Shown here one piece after another: positions 32,686 to 41,772 of a stretch of DNA of 64,000 nt. The DNA comes from Io17-Chloro-G2 sp965226915 (GTDB taxonomy: Bacteria; Chloroflexota; Dehalococcoidia; Lucifugimonadales; UBA3495), in assembly GCA_965226915.1 (NCBI GenBank), contig CBDDEJ010000004.1:186001-250000 (forward strand), read 5' to 3'. Each line of letters begins with the position of its first letter. The first letter of the stretch is position 1. The position numbers and the translations under genes are program-made. The notes beneath the pieces were generated by a model. It was not told the DNA's origin and searched no databases. It saw only the letters and a list, made by a program, of their open reading frames with translations.

Positions 32686-32710
32686 TTGGTATCCTCCCGT
32701 TAAACCTAAA

Positions 32711-33142
32711 CTATCTTAGTTCCAACAATTCCACTTCGAATTTCAGCGTGGCGCCCGGTGGTATTACCCCGCCGGCGCCCCCTTCGCCGTAGCCTAGGTC
32801 CGGAGGGATGATCAGCTTCCTCTTGCCACCGACCTTCATCGAGCCCACTCCTTCATCCCAACCCGCTATGACAGCTCCGGCGCCTAAGATAAAATCGAAC
32901 GGCTGGCCGCGGTCCACCGAGCTGTCGAATTTCGTGCCGTCCATCAGCCAGCCGGTATAGTGAACCACGGCGGTGTCGCCTGCGCTGGCGGCCGTCCCCG
33001 TTCCAACGACTATTTCCCGATATTGCAATCCCGAAGGGCTTGTAGTGATTGAATCCATGTCTACCTCATTAGAATAGCCGGAGCAAGCCACTGCAAAGAC
33101 GGTCACGGCGGCTAAGAAAACCAGGATCAAACCTCTATGCAT
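32711..33142 (-). CDS. FKBP-type peptidyl-prolyl isomerase, lipoprotein
   Basis: About 143 residues. The start at 33142 gives a lipoprotein signal (HRGLILVFLAAVTVFAVAC) with Cys as the lipidated residue. The FKBP domain follows with VVHYTGWLMDGTKFDSS, GQPFDFILGAGAVIAGWDEG, then GGKRKLIIPPDLGYGEGG and a closing TLKFEVELLEL. The active-site aromatic residues (Tyr, Phe, Trp) are in place. It should speed proline isomerisation in folding proteins outside the membrane. An earlier in-frame start exists but would hide the signal peptide. Confidence 0.9.
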   Translation of the reverse strand: MHRGLILVFLAAVTVFAVACSGYSNEVDMDSITTSPSGLQYREIVVGTGTAASAGDTAVVHYTGWLMDGTKFDSSVDRGQPFDFILGAGAVIAGWDEGVGSMKVGGKRKLIIPPDLGYGEGGAGGVIPPGATLKFEVELLELR

Positions 33143-33271
33143 AGCCTCACTCTCACAACTCAAGATTTTCCCAGACAAGATATTAGCATATTCGCATGAT
33201 TCCGAGTCGTAAAAAATCCAAACTCCCGAAGAATCGCTATCCGCCAAGGGCGTACGGTCTGGTGAAACAAG

Positions 33272-33590
33272 GAAATCCCCCTAAATCCCCCTTTGCAAAG
33301 GGGGAGATTCTACGCCGCTTCGCAAATGGCGAGATTCTCCTTGCTTTAGCAGGGGCAGATTCTAGGCCGCTTCGCAGATGGCGAGATTCTCCTTGCTTTA
33401 GCAGGGGCAGATTCTAGGCCGCTTCGCAGATGGCGAGATTCTCCTTGCTTTAACCGAGGCAGATTCTAGGCCGCTTCGCGGACGTCGAGATTCTCTTTGC
33501 ATTAATCAAGGGCAACGCTAACCCCCCCATTCGCAAATGGGGGGATAACCCTATCCCCCACTTTCGTAAAGGCGGGTTAGGGGGGATTTC
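33272..33590. repeat. Repeat element with terminal inverted repeats and internal 52-bp tandem array
   Basis: The outer ends are imperfect inverted repeats of about 25 bases: GAAATCCCCCTAAATCCCCC at the left and the reverse of GAAATCCCCCCTAACCCGCC at the right. Inside, a 52-bp unit that starts GAGATTCTCCTTGC and contains GCAGATTCTAGGCCGCTTCG repeats from 33331, 33383, 33435 and 33487, with the last unit diverged. There is no gene. It looks like a non-autonomous palindromic (MITE-like) element that gained an inner tandem array. Confidence 0.75.
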
Positions 33591-33618
33591 GTCCTCCGCC
33601 CTTCAACCAATCTCATAC

Positions 33619-34080
33619 CTATAGATGAAGCTTCATCCCGTTATGGGAATTGACGAAACCCAGTTGCTCGTAGAACCTCAACGCGCCGGGTCTTTGCTGG
33701 TCCGTGGTCAGTTGCACTAAATGGGCGCCCTTATCTCTGGCCCGTTGGATCGCGTACTGGAATATCTGCTTGCCCAGGCCCTGGCCCCTCATGCCGCTGC
33801 CTACCCGAACCGCCTCGATCTGGGCGCGGACCCCGCCCCGGTAAGTCAGGTATTGGATGAAGGTCAAATGGAACGTAGCCGCTATCTCGCCATCCAACTC
33901 CACCACCGTTAACTCCTGATTCTGGTCGCTAACGATATTCCGAAAGGCATCAACATAACCTTGCGGCAAGGGGACCTGAAAATCCTCCCTGCCGGCGCCC
34001 AACTCGTCATCAGCCAACATTCCAACGATGGCCGGCAGATCCGATTCCACGGCTAGTCGATAATCTAATCGGCGTTTCAT
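33619..34080 (-). CDS. GNAT-family N-acetyltransferase
   Basis: About 153 residues, one GNAT domain. It starts DYRLAVESDLPAIVGMLADD, has LTFIQYLTYRGGVRAQIEAV, and the acetyl-CoA loop VGSGMRGQGLGKQI with the R-G-Q-G-L-G core, then ALRFYEQLGFVNSH. It transfers an acetyl group to an amine of unknown identity. The ATG at 34080 is preferred, with AGGGA about 9 bases upstream. It is divergent from the DUF1801 gene at 34228. Confidence 0.85.
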   Translation of the reverse strand: MKRRLDYRLAVESDLPAIVGMLADDELGAGREDFQVPLPQGYVDAFRNIVSDQNQELTVVELDGEIAATFHLTFIQYLTYRGGVRAQIEAVRVGSGMRGQGLGKQIFQYAIQRARDKGAHLVQLTTDQQRPGALRFYEQLGFVNSHNGMKLHL

Positions 34081-34227
34081 TCTGATAATCCCTAATCTAC
34101 CCGATTCCCATCCAGGCAGGTGGCTCCCGGTGTAGGCGGTTTGCCATGGCTCCGGCCATTTTGCCAAGTTATACTATACTGCCGGCTCCTAATCCAAACC
34201 CCGCAAAGCCTCGGAGAGTCAAACCCC

Positions 34228-34710
34228 ATGCAAAGTAACGATTCCCAGCAGGTGCGAGAATATCTGGCCAACCTGCCCCCGGAAAGGCGGGACGCGATTG
34301 AAACGGTGCGGCAAGAGATTCTGGCTAACCTGCCAAACGGGTATGTAGAGACGTTTGAGTTCGGGATGCTCGCCTATGTGATTCCCTTGGAGACCTACCC
34401 CAAGACTTACAACGGGCATCCATTGATGTTCGCGGCTCTCGCCTCTCAGAAGCGGCACATGTCCTTGTATCTCATGAACATCTATTGCGACCCCGAAACC
34501 GAGCGCTGGTTTACTGAATCGCACCAGGCCGCCGGCAAGAAGTTGGATATGGGCAAGGCCTGCATCCGGTTCAAAGCGCCCGCAGACCTGGCCATGGATC
34601 TCATCGGTCAGGCGATCGCCCGGACGCCGGTGGCGCAGTTCATTGAGCGGTACGAAGCTGCCCGAAGCCAGACAAAGTCGAAGCGCCGCGTCCGATCTGA
34701 AAAGGGGTAG
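34228..34710 (+). CDS. DUF1801-domain protein (YdhG-like)
   Basis: A 160-residue protein. The pattern VREYLANLPPERRDAIETVR, then VETFEFGMLAYVIPLETYP, HMSLYLMNIY and a closing MGKACIRFKAPADLAMDLI is typical of DUF1801 (YdhG-like). The biochemical role of the family is not settled; members occur beside metal or stress genes. A Lys/Arg-rich tail ends the chain. GGAGAG lies 9 bases before the ATG. The broken VOC gene follows 40 bases later on the same strand. Confidence 0.82.
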   Translation: MQSNDSQQVREYLANLPPERRDAIETVRQEILANLPNGYVETFEFGMLAYVIPLETYPKTYNGHPLMFAALASQKRHMSLYLMNIYCDPETERWFTESHQAAGKKLDMGKACIRFKAPADLAMDLIGQAIARTPVAQFIERYEAARSQTKSKRRVRSEKG

Positions 34711-34750
34711 ACATGGCCAAGGGAAATCCCCAAGCGAAAGGAGGAACATT

Positions 34751-35552
34751 ATGCCAGAGGTAACCAGTCACGCTCCGGGGACACCGTCGTGGTTTGAGCT
34801 TGTGACCACCGACGCCAAGGGGGCTTTGGATTTCTACGGCGCCCTTTTTTCCTGGGTCGACGATCCTCAGCAGATAAGTGAGACCGATTTCTACCACATG
34901 CAGAAGCTAAATGGGCTGGAATCCGCGGCCATTTACCAGCAACCCCAGGAGGAGCGAGACCTGGGGATTCCTCCTCACTGGAACACCTACTTCACCGTTG
35001 CCAATGTTGACGAGGTGGTGGCCAAGGTCGAGCAAGCCAAGGGGTCATTGTTGTTTGGCCCCCAAGGGGTCATTGTTGTTTGGCCCCATGGATGTTTTCA
35101 CCGCCGGCCGAATGGCCATGCTGCAAGACCGCCAGGGCGCGGCATTCGTCGTGTGGCAGCCCCAGGATCACATAGGGGTCCGGGTCAAAGGCGAGCCGGG
35201 CGCCATAATGTGGAACGAGCTGCTGACCAGCGACCCCGAGGATGCCATCGATTTCTACCGGGGCATGTTGGGCGTCGACAGCGCCGCGATGGATGGGCCA
35301 ATGGAATACACCATGCTAAAGGCCGCCGGGACGGACGTTGCCGGAGTGATGCGTATCACCGAGGAGATGGGACCGGTCCCGCCCAACTGGATGGTGTATT
35401 TCGGCGTCGCCAACGTCGATGACTCATGCGAGAAAGCCGTGTCATTGGGCGCCGTCTTGTTGATGCCCGGAACAGACATTCCTGGCATCGGCAGATTCGC
35501 CACTATCAAGGATCCGCAGGGAGCGGTCTTCAGCATCTTCGCCGGCGCCTGA
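34751..35552 (+). pseudogene. Two-domain VOC-family protein, frameshifted by a 25-bp tandem duplication
   Basis: The first VOC domain starts at the ATG behind AAAGGAGG and reads FELVTTDAKGALDFYGALFSW, then WNTYFTVANVDEVVAKVEQA. The second reads WNELLTSDPEDAIDFYRGML and ends DPQGAVFSIFAGA, but lies in another frame. The break coincides with a tandem duplication: AAGGGGTCATTGTTGTTTGG plus CCCCC at 35039-35063 is repeated at 35064-35087. Removing 25 bases restores AKGSLLFGPMDVFTAGRMAM. The intact protein would be about 258 residues, the usual length of such double-VOC proteins. Either a recent mutation or an assembly artefact. Confidence 0.88.
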
Positions 35553-35614
35553 CCGCCGGGACCGGCTTAGTATTGGCGTTGGGCTGCCGGAATCTTAGGT
35601 TTTAGAGGACACAA

Positions 35615-36442
35615 ATGGCTGACTCAAGCAACCGATTAGAGGGCAAAGTAGCCGTGGTCACCGGGGCAGGCGCCACCGGCAGCGGCGACTTCGTGGGTAT
35701 TGGACAAGCAATCTCGATCCTTTTCGCCAGGCAGGGGGCCAGGGTGCTCTTGGTGGACCGGGATGAAAAAAACGCCGAGACGACCCTAGCCAACATCAAA
35801 GAAGAGGGGGGCGAGGCCTCGGTCCTGGTGGGCGACGTGACCAGCGCTTCGGACTGCCGGGAAATGGCCGAGGCAGCGGTGTCCCGTTATGGCAGACTAA
35901 ACGTATTAGTCAACAACGTGGGTATCAGCGGCCCCGGGTCCGTCACCGATGTGGAAGAGGATTTCTGGGACACCGTCATCGATGTAAACCTCAAAAGCGT
36001 GATGCTCACCAGCAAATACGCCATCCCCCGCATGATCGAAGATGGCGGCGGGTCCATCATCAACCTGTCCTCCATCGTGGGCTTGCGGGCCGGGAGCGGC
36101 AGGCCTAGCCACCCCTACGCCGCCTCCAAAGGCGGGATCATCGGCCTCAGCAATTCCATGGCGGTCCACTACGGGCGGGACAACATCCGGGTCAACTGCA
36201 TCGCGCCGGGACACATACGCAGCCCCATGGTGGCGCGGCACTCCAGTGATGAGATGCTGGAGTTGCGGAGGAAGGCCGGCCCCCTGGGCACCGACGGAAC
36301 GCCTTGGGACGTGGCTTGGGCCGTGGCGTTCCTAGCTTCGGAAGAATCCCGGTGGATATCCGGGGTCACCCTGCCGGTGGACGCCGGATTATTGGCCGCC
36401 ACACCGCTGGCCATGTATCCCCACCTAATCGACCAGGAATGA
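35615..36442 (+). CDS. Short-chain dehydrogenase/reductase (SDR)
   Basis: A 275-residue classical SDR. The cofactor loop is VAVVTGAGATGSGDFVGIGQ, a glycine motif with an insert of several residues. LNVLVNNVGISG supplies the NNxG motif, GSIINLSSIVG the catalytic Ser, and HPYAASKGGI the Tyr and Lys (YxxxK). GRDNIRVNCIAPGHIRSPM follows. It should oxidise or reduce an alcohol/ketone with NAD(P); the acidic residue after the second strand (LLVDRDE) suggests NAD(H). AGAGGA lies before the ATG. The RraA gene follows after about 155 bases. Confidence 0.9.
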   Translation: MADSSNRLEGKVAVVTGAGATGSGDFVGIGQAISILFARQGARVLLVDRDEKNAETTLANIKEEGGEASVLVGDVTSASDCREMAEAAVSRYGRLNVLVNNVGISGPGSVTDVEEDFWDTVIDVNLKSVMLTSKYAIPRMIEDGGGSIINLSSIVGLRAGSGRPSHPYAASKGGIIGLSNSMAVHYGRDNIRVNCIAPGHIRSPMVARHSSDEMLELRRKAGPLGTDGTPWDVAWAVAFLASEESRWISGVTLPVDAGLLAATPLAMYPHLIDQE

Positions 36443-36598
36443 CCGGCAGAAAGATTCTCTTGATTGCCGGCTTCCCCATACCTAACCTCTATGGAATCGG
36501 GGGCGAGGTGGGGGCAGTGGCCCTTCCGGTAGACAACAAAGCCTGTGTCAAGCTAACATCCGGGTTCAAATCACACAGTTAACCCACGGAGGTGAATC

Positions 36599-37285
36599 TT
36601 GTACACGACACTCAGCCCGGCCACGCTCAAGGCCTTGCAAGGAATCGACGGCCCCAGCATTTGCAACGCCATTGAAGGCTTCAATTTCCGGCCCAAAAAC
36701 GAGGGGTTCATGATGCCGGAGATACAGACGGCATTCCGGGATTTCCCGCCGGTTGTGGGATACGCCGTGACCGGAGTGATCAGCGCCAACGCTCCCGACG
36801 GCCGCAACGTGGCCAGGGATGAATGGTGGGACCTGATCGCGTCGGTCCCCGAACCCCGGTTCATCATCCTGCATGACATCGACAATCCGCCCATCGGCGC
36901 CTATTGGGGCGAAGTACAGGGCAACATACACAAAGCTCTGGGAGCGGTTGCCGTCGCCACCGACGGCACCGTCAGGGACTTGGATGAGGTGCATGAGTTG
37001 GGGTTCCAGTTCTTCGCCAAGCACATCTCCGTGTCCCACGCCTATACGCACCTGGTTGAGATAGGCATACCTGTTAGCGTCGGCGGCCTCACTGTGGACA
37101 CCGGCCAACTGATCCACGGCGACAAACACGGCGTAACCCACATCCCTTTTGAGCTGGCCGACAAGATCCCCGACATGGTGGCGACCATCGCCGACTACGA
37201 GAAGAAGACCATCGACGTATGTCAATCGCCTTCCTTCTCCATGGAAAAGCTAAAGGAGATCGCCAAGATCACCCGGCCCTATTAG
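36599..37285 (+). CDS. RraA-family protein (aldolase/decarboxylase-like)
   Basis: A 228-residue RraA-fold protein. The core motif is GAYWGEVQGNIHKALGAVAV, then DGTVRDLDEV with the Arg-Asp pair that binds substrate and metal in 4-hydroxy-4-methyl-2-oxoglutarate aldolases. GGLTVDTGQLIHGDKHGV follows. The family splits 4-carboxy-4-hydroxy-2-oxo acids or decarboxylates oxaloacetate. It starts at TTG with GGAGG 7 bases upstream. The gene is closed by a strong terminator. Together with the SDR it may handle a ring-cleavage or sugar-acid product. Confidence 0.87.
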   Translation: MYTTLSPATLKALQGIDGPSICNAIEGFNFRPKNEGFMMPEIQTAFRDFPPVVGYAVTGVISANAPDGRNVARDEWWDLIASVPEPRFIILHDIDNPPIGAYWGEVQGNIHKALGAVAVATDGTVRDLDEVHELGFQFFAKHISVSHAYTHLVEIGIPVSVGGLTVDTGQLIHGDKHGVTHIPFELADKIPDMVATIADYEKKTIDVCQSPSFSMEKLKEIAKITRPY

Positions 37286-37316
37286 GCAAGGCTTCTCTAG
37301 AGAACCCAACCGTGAA

Positions 37317-37348
37317 GGACCCGGCGCTCCCCTGCGCCGGGTCCTTTT
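37317..37348 (+). terminator. Intrinsic terminator after the RraA gene
   Basis: GGACCCGGCGC and GCGCCGGGTCC form a perfect 11-bp stem around TCCCCT, followed by TTTTACC. It lies 32 bases after the stop codon. Confidence 0.88.
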
Positions 37349-37832
37349 ACCAAGAGCATCAATCCTCATTGCCGGTTTTTCCCCAACCATGGGACAACTA
37401 TGAGGGTTCGCTGGGTCTTACTGTTCTGGCCTGCCTGACAACCAGGCCGACCCATCATTGTTGAGAATAATGTCCAACTCCCCCGGTGTGAATGGGTACT
37501 TGCTCAACGGCTCCAGGGGCCCCAAGGGGTAGAAAAGGCGAGGCGGGACCACGAGAATCGAGATGGTCGGAACTCTATAGCAACCGCCCGATCCCCCACT
37601 CCCTCAGGCGCCCCACTATCATCTCCCGCTTTGAGAAAGGCGCGTCCTCAAATTGCTTTAAGAGATGCTCAGGTCCAGGGAAGACGTATCTGCATTCGGC
37701 GTCATGTCCCCAATCAACAACCGACTTGGATGACCATCTACAACCCCGCCGCAGTGTGAGTGGTTCACGCGGACACCAGGGTATGCGGCGATGATGGCGG
37801 CCACTATGCGTGAGCCGTCGTTGCCCCCTGAC
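37349..37832. other. 484-bp stretch without a supported gene
   Basis: Small frames on both strands have no credible start or protein pattern. No repeat or regulatory element was recognised. Confidence 0.4.
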
Positions 37833-38285
37833 CTAGCCCTTCTTCCCGATCCAGGGCAGCATGTACAGTCTGCCTCCGAAGAAGACAACAGCCAAAGGTA
37901 AGTACACGATCGTATTGTAGAAGAAATGCAGCAACACCGGCTCAAAATAGGACCCGAGAATGCCAGGAGTCCCTTGCATTCCAGTGTGCAAGAACTGGGC
38001 GAACTTTACCGAATGCTCCGTCATATACCACGTCTGAATTAGGAAACCGATGAGCAGCACTCCAGTATAGGTACTCCAGTTGGTAGTGCACTTGGATACA
38101 TCGGTGCGACAAAGGAACCACCCCATGAGAGTAAAACCAAGAAACACCAGATAAAAAAGGTTGAACCAGAAATGAACGGGCTCCAAGTCCAGTTGTCCGA
38201 TCAATCCATGTGCCAGGGCATGGATCGCAAATTTCTGGATTACCTGGGCTACGTGCTCGACCATGTGGAATGTCTGAATCAACAA
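37833..38285 (-). CDS. Small multi-pass membrane protein with duplicated M-x-E-H motif
   Basis: At least 150 residues and about four membrane helices. Two stretches resemble each other: LIQTFHMVEHVAQVIQKF near the N-terminus and LIQTWYMTEHSVKFAQFL near residue 85. Both give I-Q-T-[FW]-x-M-x-E-H. Further His residues (ALAHGL, PVHFWF, VLLHFF) lie in or near helices, so a metal or heme site inside the membrane is possible. The start is uncertain: the frame is open about 40 codons upstream with another hydrophobic stretch (TFLSIVIFTLLIQ) but has no ATG there; TTG 38285 is the default. Not a family I recognise. Confidence 0.6.
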   Translation of the reverse strand: MLIQTFHMVEHVAQVIQKFAIHALAHGLIGQLDLEPVHFWFNLFYLVFLGFTLMGWFLCRTDVSKCTTNWSTYTGVLLIGFLIQTWYMTEHSVKFAQFLHTGMQGTPGILGSYFEPVLLHFFYNTIVYLPLAVVFFGGRLYMLPWIGKKG

Positions 38286-38749
38286 GGTGAAGATTACGAT
38301 AGACAGAAATGTCCAGATAAGGTGGGGAGAGGATTGATGCGTTGCAAAGTTTCTTAAAATGACAATCGCCTGCTGCGATCGGACTCGTTAACTAATAATA
38401 TTCAGATGCAGAAAAAACAAGGCTCAATCGGGATTCCAGGGAGCTATTTGAGAAAGATATCCAGCAGTGCACCCAACGATTCAATGGTGGTCAGGCGCAC
38501 TTCGTGAAACCCGCCGCCATCTTCATCACGCGCATATTCGCCACGGCCATGACACACACTCTGGTGGGAATAACCTCATTCCTCGATACGAGCATAGATG
38601 TCATACTCGTCGGTCGAGCGCAGGTCTGAACCGGACGTTTTCTCTTTTGGTTGGCGACGCCTCCCTACGAATGGGAGGCGTCGCCTGAAAACCATTGCCG
38701 AATTGATTGGCAGGTAGATAATGCGGCAGTGACTCACACCAGAATTGAT
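38286..38749. other. 464-bp stretch with a perfect hairpin
   Basis: No gene is supported. GGCGACGCCTCCC and GGGAGGCGTCGCC (38653-38685) form a perfect 13-bp stem with a 7-base loop. It lies about 65 bases after the stop of the minus-strand lipoprotein gene, but no T-run follows in that direction, so its role as a terminator is doubtful. Confidence 0.5.
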
Positions 38750-39541
38750 CTATTCTCCAAATTTCCAGTCAAACCACCCCTCATGCGGACCTGGCAGCAG
38801 CCCGTCGCTTAGACCGTCAACATAATGGGACGCGAGCCTTAATGTAAAGGGCGCATTAGATCCAACAATGGCCACGGGGTAGGCGCTTGGAGTATCCAAA
38901 GGAAAGCGTTCGTCCGCCGGGTCAAAGCCTTTGAACTTGTGGAACGGACAGGCGCCATTGATGATGGGGAAATCCAGGTCAATCGTGATCGAGCCATTGC
39001 CGTCCTCGTCTGTGTGGAATCCGTTCATACCTTGGGCAATCGGTTCCCCTAATGCTGCAAGCGCATTAGCCAATTCAGATGTGGGCAAGAGAGGCGTTCC
39101 AGGTATACCAGTTAGCGGACTGCCCCCCAAGACATTCCCATTGGCGTCTTCGCCACTCAGCCGTAACCACAAAGTGTAGTAGGTATTGGGTCTGGCGTTG
39201 TTGACGTCAACCGTTACCGTGCTGGTGCTGACACCCGCGAGTATTCTCAGCGTTGCGCTGGCGTCAGGCCAATCGTAAGGAGTGTATGGATAGTCGGCAC
39301 TAGGATCCTGGCAGTCTACAGCTACGCTTTGGCCGGTTGGCATCACGATATCGGCTGGGAGCCTCGGGAAATTCCCAGAGAAAGCCACTGACTGTGCAAC
39401 TACGGACACAGCTCCACTAGGTTGCCCACCACTACCAGCAGCAGGTTCGGGTTGGGCTTGGGCACTTGAACATCCAATTCCAACTGAAAGGAGCAGGATA
39501 ACCACTGAAGCTAAAACTCGGATTAGGTTACGTTGAAACAA
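38750..39541 (-). CDS. Secreted lipoprotein of unknown function
   Basis: A 263-residue lipoprotein. A hydrophobic signal (LIRVLASVVILLLSVGIGC) ends with Cys as the lipidated residue near position 24, followed by a Gly/Ala/Pro-rich tether. The rest is beta-rich: TLRILAGVSTSTVTVDVNNA, ARPNTYYTLWLRLSGED and TDEDGNGSITIDLDFP. The last contains DEDGNGS, which resembles a calcium-binding loop. No enzyme motif was recognised. The start is TTG, supported by AGGAGG about 7 bases upstream. It may be a surface-exposed binding or structural protein. Confidence 0.75.
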   Translation of the reverse strand: MFQRNLIRVLASVVILLLSVGIGCSSAQAQPEPAAGSGGQPSGAVSVVAQSVAFSGNFPRLPADIVMPTGQSVAVDCQDPSADYPYTPYDWPDASATLRILAGVSTSTVTVDVNNARPNTYYTLWLRLSGEDANGNVLGGSPLTGIPGTPLLPTSELANALAALGEPIAQGMNGFHTDEDGNGSITIDLDFPIINGACPFHKFKGFDPADERFPLDTPSAYPVAIVGSNAPFTLRLASHYVDGLSDGLLPGPHEGWFDWKFGE

Positions 39542-39804
39542 CTCGCACCTCCTAGACTTTGATATTGGTTTGTTTCAGCCAGGTGTCCGCCGGGCGCCAG
39601 AGGCTTGCGCCGATAGCGTCCGGCGAATCACCCGACGCCGAAGACGTTACCGTCCAAGTCACGCCCTGCCATCCAGGAAAACACCCATTCCGCAACATAG
39701 GGCATACGTAAACTAGCAACAGGGAGAATGCGGATTCGACGAAGAAAGTTGGCTATGAATGGCGGGAACTACGCAGTATGTACCTGGGGAACCAAGTCGG
39801 GGAA
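39542..39804. other. Intergenic stretch between lipoprotein and regulator genes
   Basis: The 263 bases between the lipoprotein start and the regulator stop hold no supported gene. The lipoprotein promoter must lie here, but no clear boxes were found. Confidence 0.35.
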
Positions 39805-40542
39805 CTAAGTAGAGGACATCAGTCCGTGAGTGAAGGCGAATGCGGTGGCTTCGGCGCGGCCATGGGAGTTGGTCTTAAGGTAGATGTTCGCGATATGGCG
39901 CTCGACCGTCCTGACGCTCAGCACCAACTCCGCCGCCAAGACAGCGTTGCTCATGCCCGACGCCACGAGGCGAAGCACTTCTACTTCCCTTTCAGAGAGG
40001 CCGGCCGGGCGCCCATGGGACTTCGGCGGCTGGGCCTGAACCCGGTTCACCCGTTGGTTTACCCGCTCCATCAGGGGGCGCATGCCAAGCTCTGTGGAGA
40101 TGGCCAGGGACTCGCCCAACAACCTTTCCGCCTTGGCCAGGTCTTCTTCCGATTTACGTTGGATCAACGTGTCTGAATAATCGCAGCAGGTCCACGCCAG
40201 TTCCGGACGATAACCCGCGGCGCGGCAGAAGTTCAGGGCATCTTCGAAGTGGTTGACCGCAGCGTCAAGATTGCCAATAGTTTGGGCCAGGAGACCCATG
40301 ACACGGTCAGGGCAGATCAAGCCAACCGGCGTGAAATAGCTTGGTCCAGACTTAATAGCGGCATACTGCTCCGCCGCAACGTTGGTATCTCCGTGCTGCA
40401 CCGCCAGGAGAGCAAGACCAAGCCGGGCGTGTTGAGCGAACAGAGGGAAAACCGAGCGCGACGACAACACGGTCTCAGCCGCGGCTTCGGCCACATCAGA
40501 TCGATCGGTCTTGCCTGTTAACCGTGCGGCCACACCTATGAC
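39805..40542 (-). pseudogene. LuxR-family AAA regulator, C-terminal fragment (split by IS630-type element)
   Basis: This is the 3' part of a large MalT/LuxR-type regulator gene. It has helical TPR-like repeats (LGLALLAVQHGDTNVAAEQY, AVNHFEDALNFCRAAG) and then a LuxR helix-turn-helix: GLSEREVEVLRLVASGMSN, then VLSVRTVERHIANIYLK. Removing the insertion element and one TA copy joins it exactly in frame to the fragment at 41773-44064 (SVAPL + VIGVAARL). Alone it could start at GTG 40533 and make a DNA-binding fragment without the ATPase. The joined protein would be about 1010 residues. Confidence 0.88.
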
Positions 40543-41724
40543 TAAACCAAAGCCAAAGTGGGAACTACATTGGGCAGTGATGGCAAAGGCACGGCAGGTG
40601 TAAAGATCAACGCATCGGCTCGGGCCTGTAACCGGGTTCGGCAGCGACGTTTCACTTCTTCCTTACGGTGAGCTAGCCCGCCGAAGAATTGATTCATCTT
40701 CTCTTGGACTTTGGCTTTTGTTCCCAGGCATTCGTTGGCCGTGACCTCTTCCCTGGCCCAGTCCCAGACGGCTTCGTCGGCATTGAAGTCTGGGCTGTAG
40801 GCCGGTAAGGCCACCAACCGCAGATGCAAGTTCGGAGTGGTCAAATAGCTGCGAATCGCTGCTCCTCGGTGGGCTGGTCCGTTGTCCCAGATTACTACCA
40901 GAGGTCCAGGATAGTTTGCTCTTAGCTGCTGTAAAAAGGCGGTGGAGGTCTCGGCATTGCTGTTTCCAGCTATTTCCATGGCTTCCACCTCCCCAGTCTC
41001 CAGACAAACTCCCGAGTAGTAGCAGGCCTTCTCTCCCCCCGGGGACTGGTGGAGTCCACCAGCGCTGCCTCTCCCTTGAGTACCCATTTGCCTCGCAGGT
41101 CGGCATCGGCCCGAAAGTGGGCTTCATCCACGAAGAAGATCTTGGCTCCACTCTCTTGGGCCTCCTCTCGGATTTGGCTGTACTGGAGGACGAAGGCTTT
41201 CCGTTCTTCATCCTTGGCTTTCAGGAGGCGTTTCTTGGGTCGCTTCAGCACGAAGCCCAACCCATGGAGGTAGTTCAAGCAACTGCTCCGACTCAGCCCC
41301 AGGTCAAAGCTCTGCTTGAGAAATTGCCTTACTACTTTCCAGTTCCAGTTGGACAATTCAATCCCCGCCTCCCCAGGCGGATTTTGCACCGCAGACTTCA
41401 GTTGGTTCTGTTGACCTCGGTTCAAGACGGGGGGGAACCCCCAGTCTGCTCAAAGACCAAACCTTGGGCCCCGCCTTGGCGAAAGTTGTCCAGCCACTTT
41501 CCGATGGTATGAGGCTCTCTCTCCAAAGCCTCAGCCACTTGAGTGGCCGACCACCCTTGGGCCAACAACCATAGCCCATGCCATCGCTCTCGCTCCCGAG
41601 GTGTTGGCGCCCGATACATCCTTTCCCGTAAATCACCTACATTGAGTTGCCGCTCTTCCATGAGTTGCACTATGTCTGTCATCCCTTCCACCACCGCCAC
41701 TCGACTTCTTTTACAGAATATCAC
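40542..41724 (-). pseudogene. IS630-family transposase, two or more frames
   Basis: The first frame (41724-41422) is the helix-turn-helix part: HGLWLLAQGWSATQVAEALE and TIGKWLDNFRQGGAQGL. A C7 run (TTCCCCCCCG) near 41440 permits a -1 shift into the second frame, which gives LNRGQQNQLKSAV, a second winged-helix part and FFVDEAHFRADADL with the first Asp. A further shift at a C4G6 run near 41040 is needed to reach VVIWDNGPAHRGAA (second Asp) and AYSPDFNADEAVWDW (Glu). The first shift may be programmed, as in other IS630 members; the second is probably a lesion or a sequencing error. The C-terminus reads into the terminal repeat. Confidence 0.82.
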
Positions 41725-41772
41725 AACTCCTCTTCGGGTTCGCTTTATGTAGGTTTCACCTTAGCTTTGGTT
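40545..41772 (-). mobile_element. IS630-family insertion sequence (about 1.23 kb) inside a LuxR-type regulator gene
   Basis: The ends form inverted repeats: TAAACCAAAGCCAAAGTGGG at the left (starting at the TA at 40543) and the reverse of TAAACCAAAGCTAAGGTGAA at the right. The element is flanked by TA on both sides (40543-40544 and 41773-41774), the target duplication of IS630/Tc1 elements. Excision restores the host frame. It encodes a two-frame DDE transposase. Confidence 0.9.

Noticed and set aside
39778..40176. Plus-strand frame of 132 codons
   Set aside because: It is antisense to the LuxR DNA-binding domain, which is clearly the coding strand.
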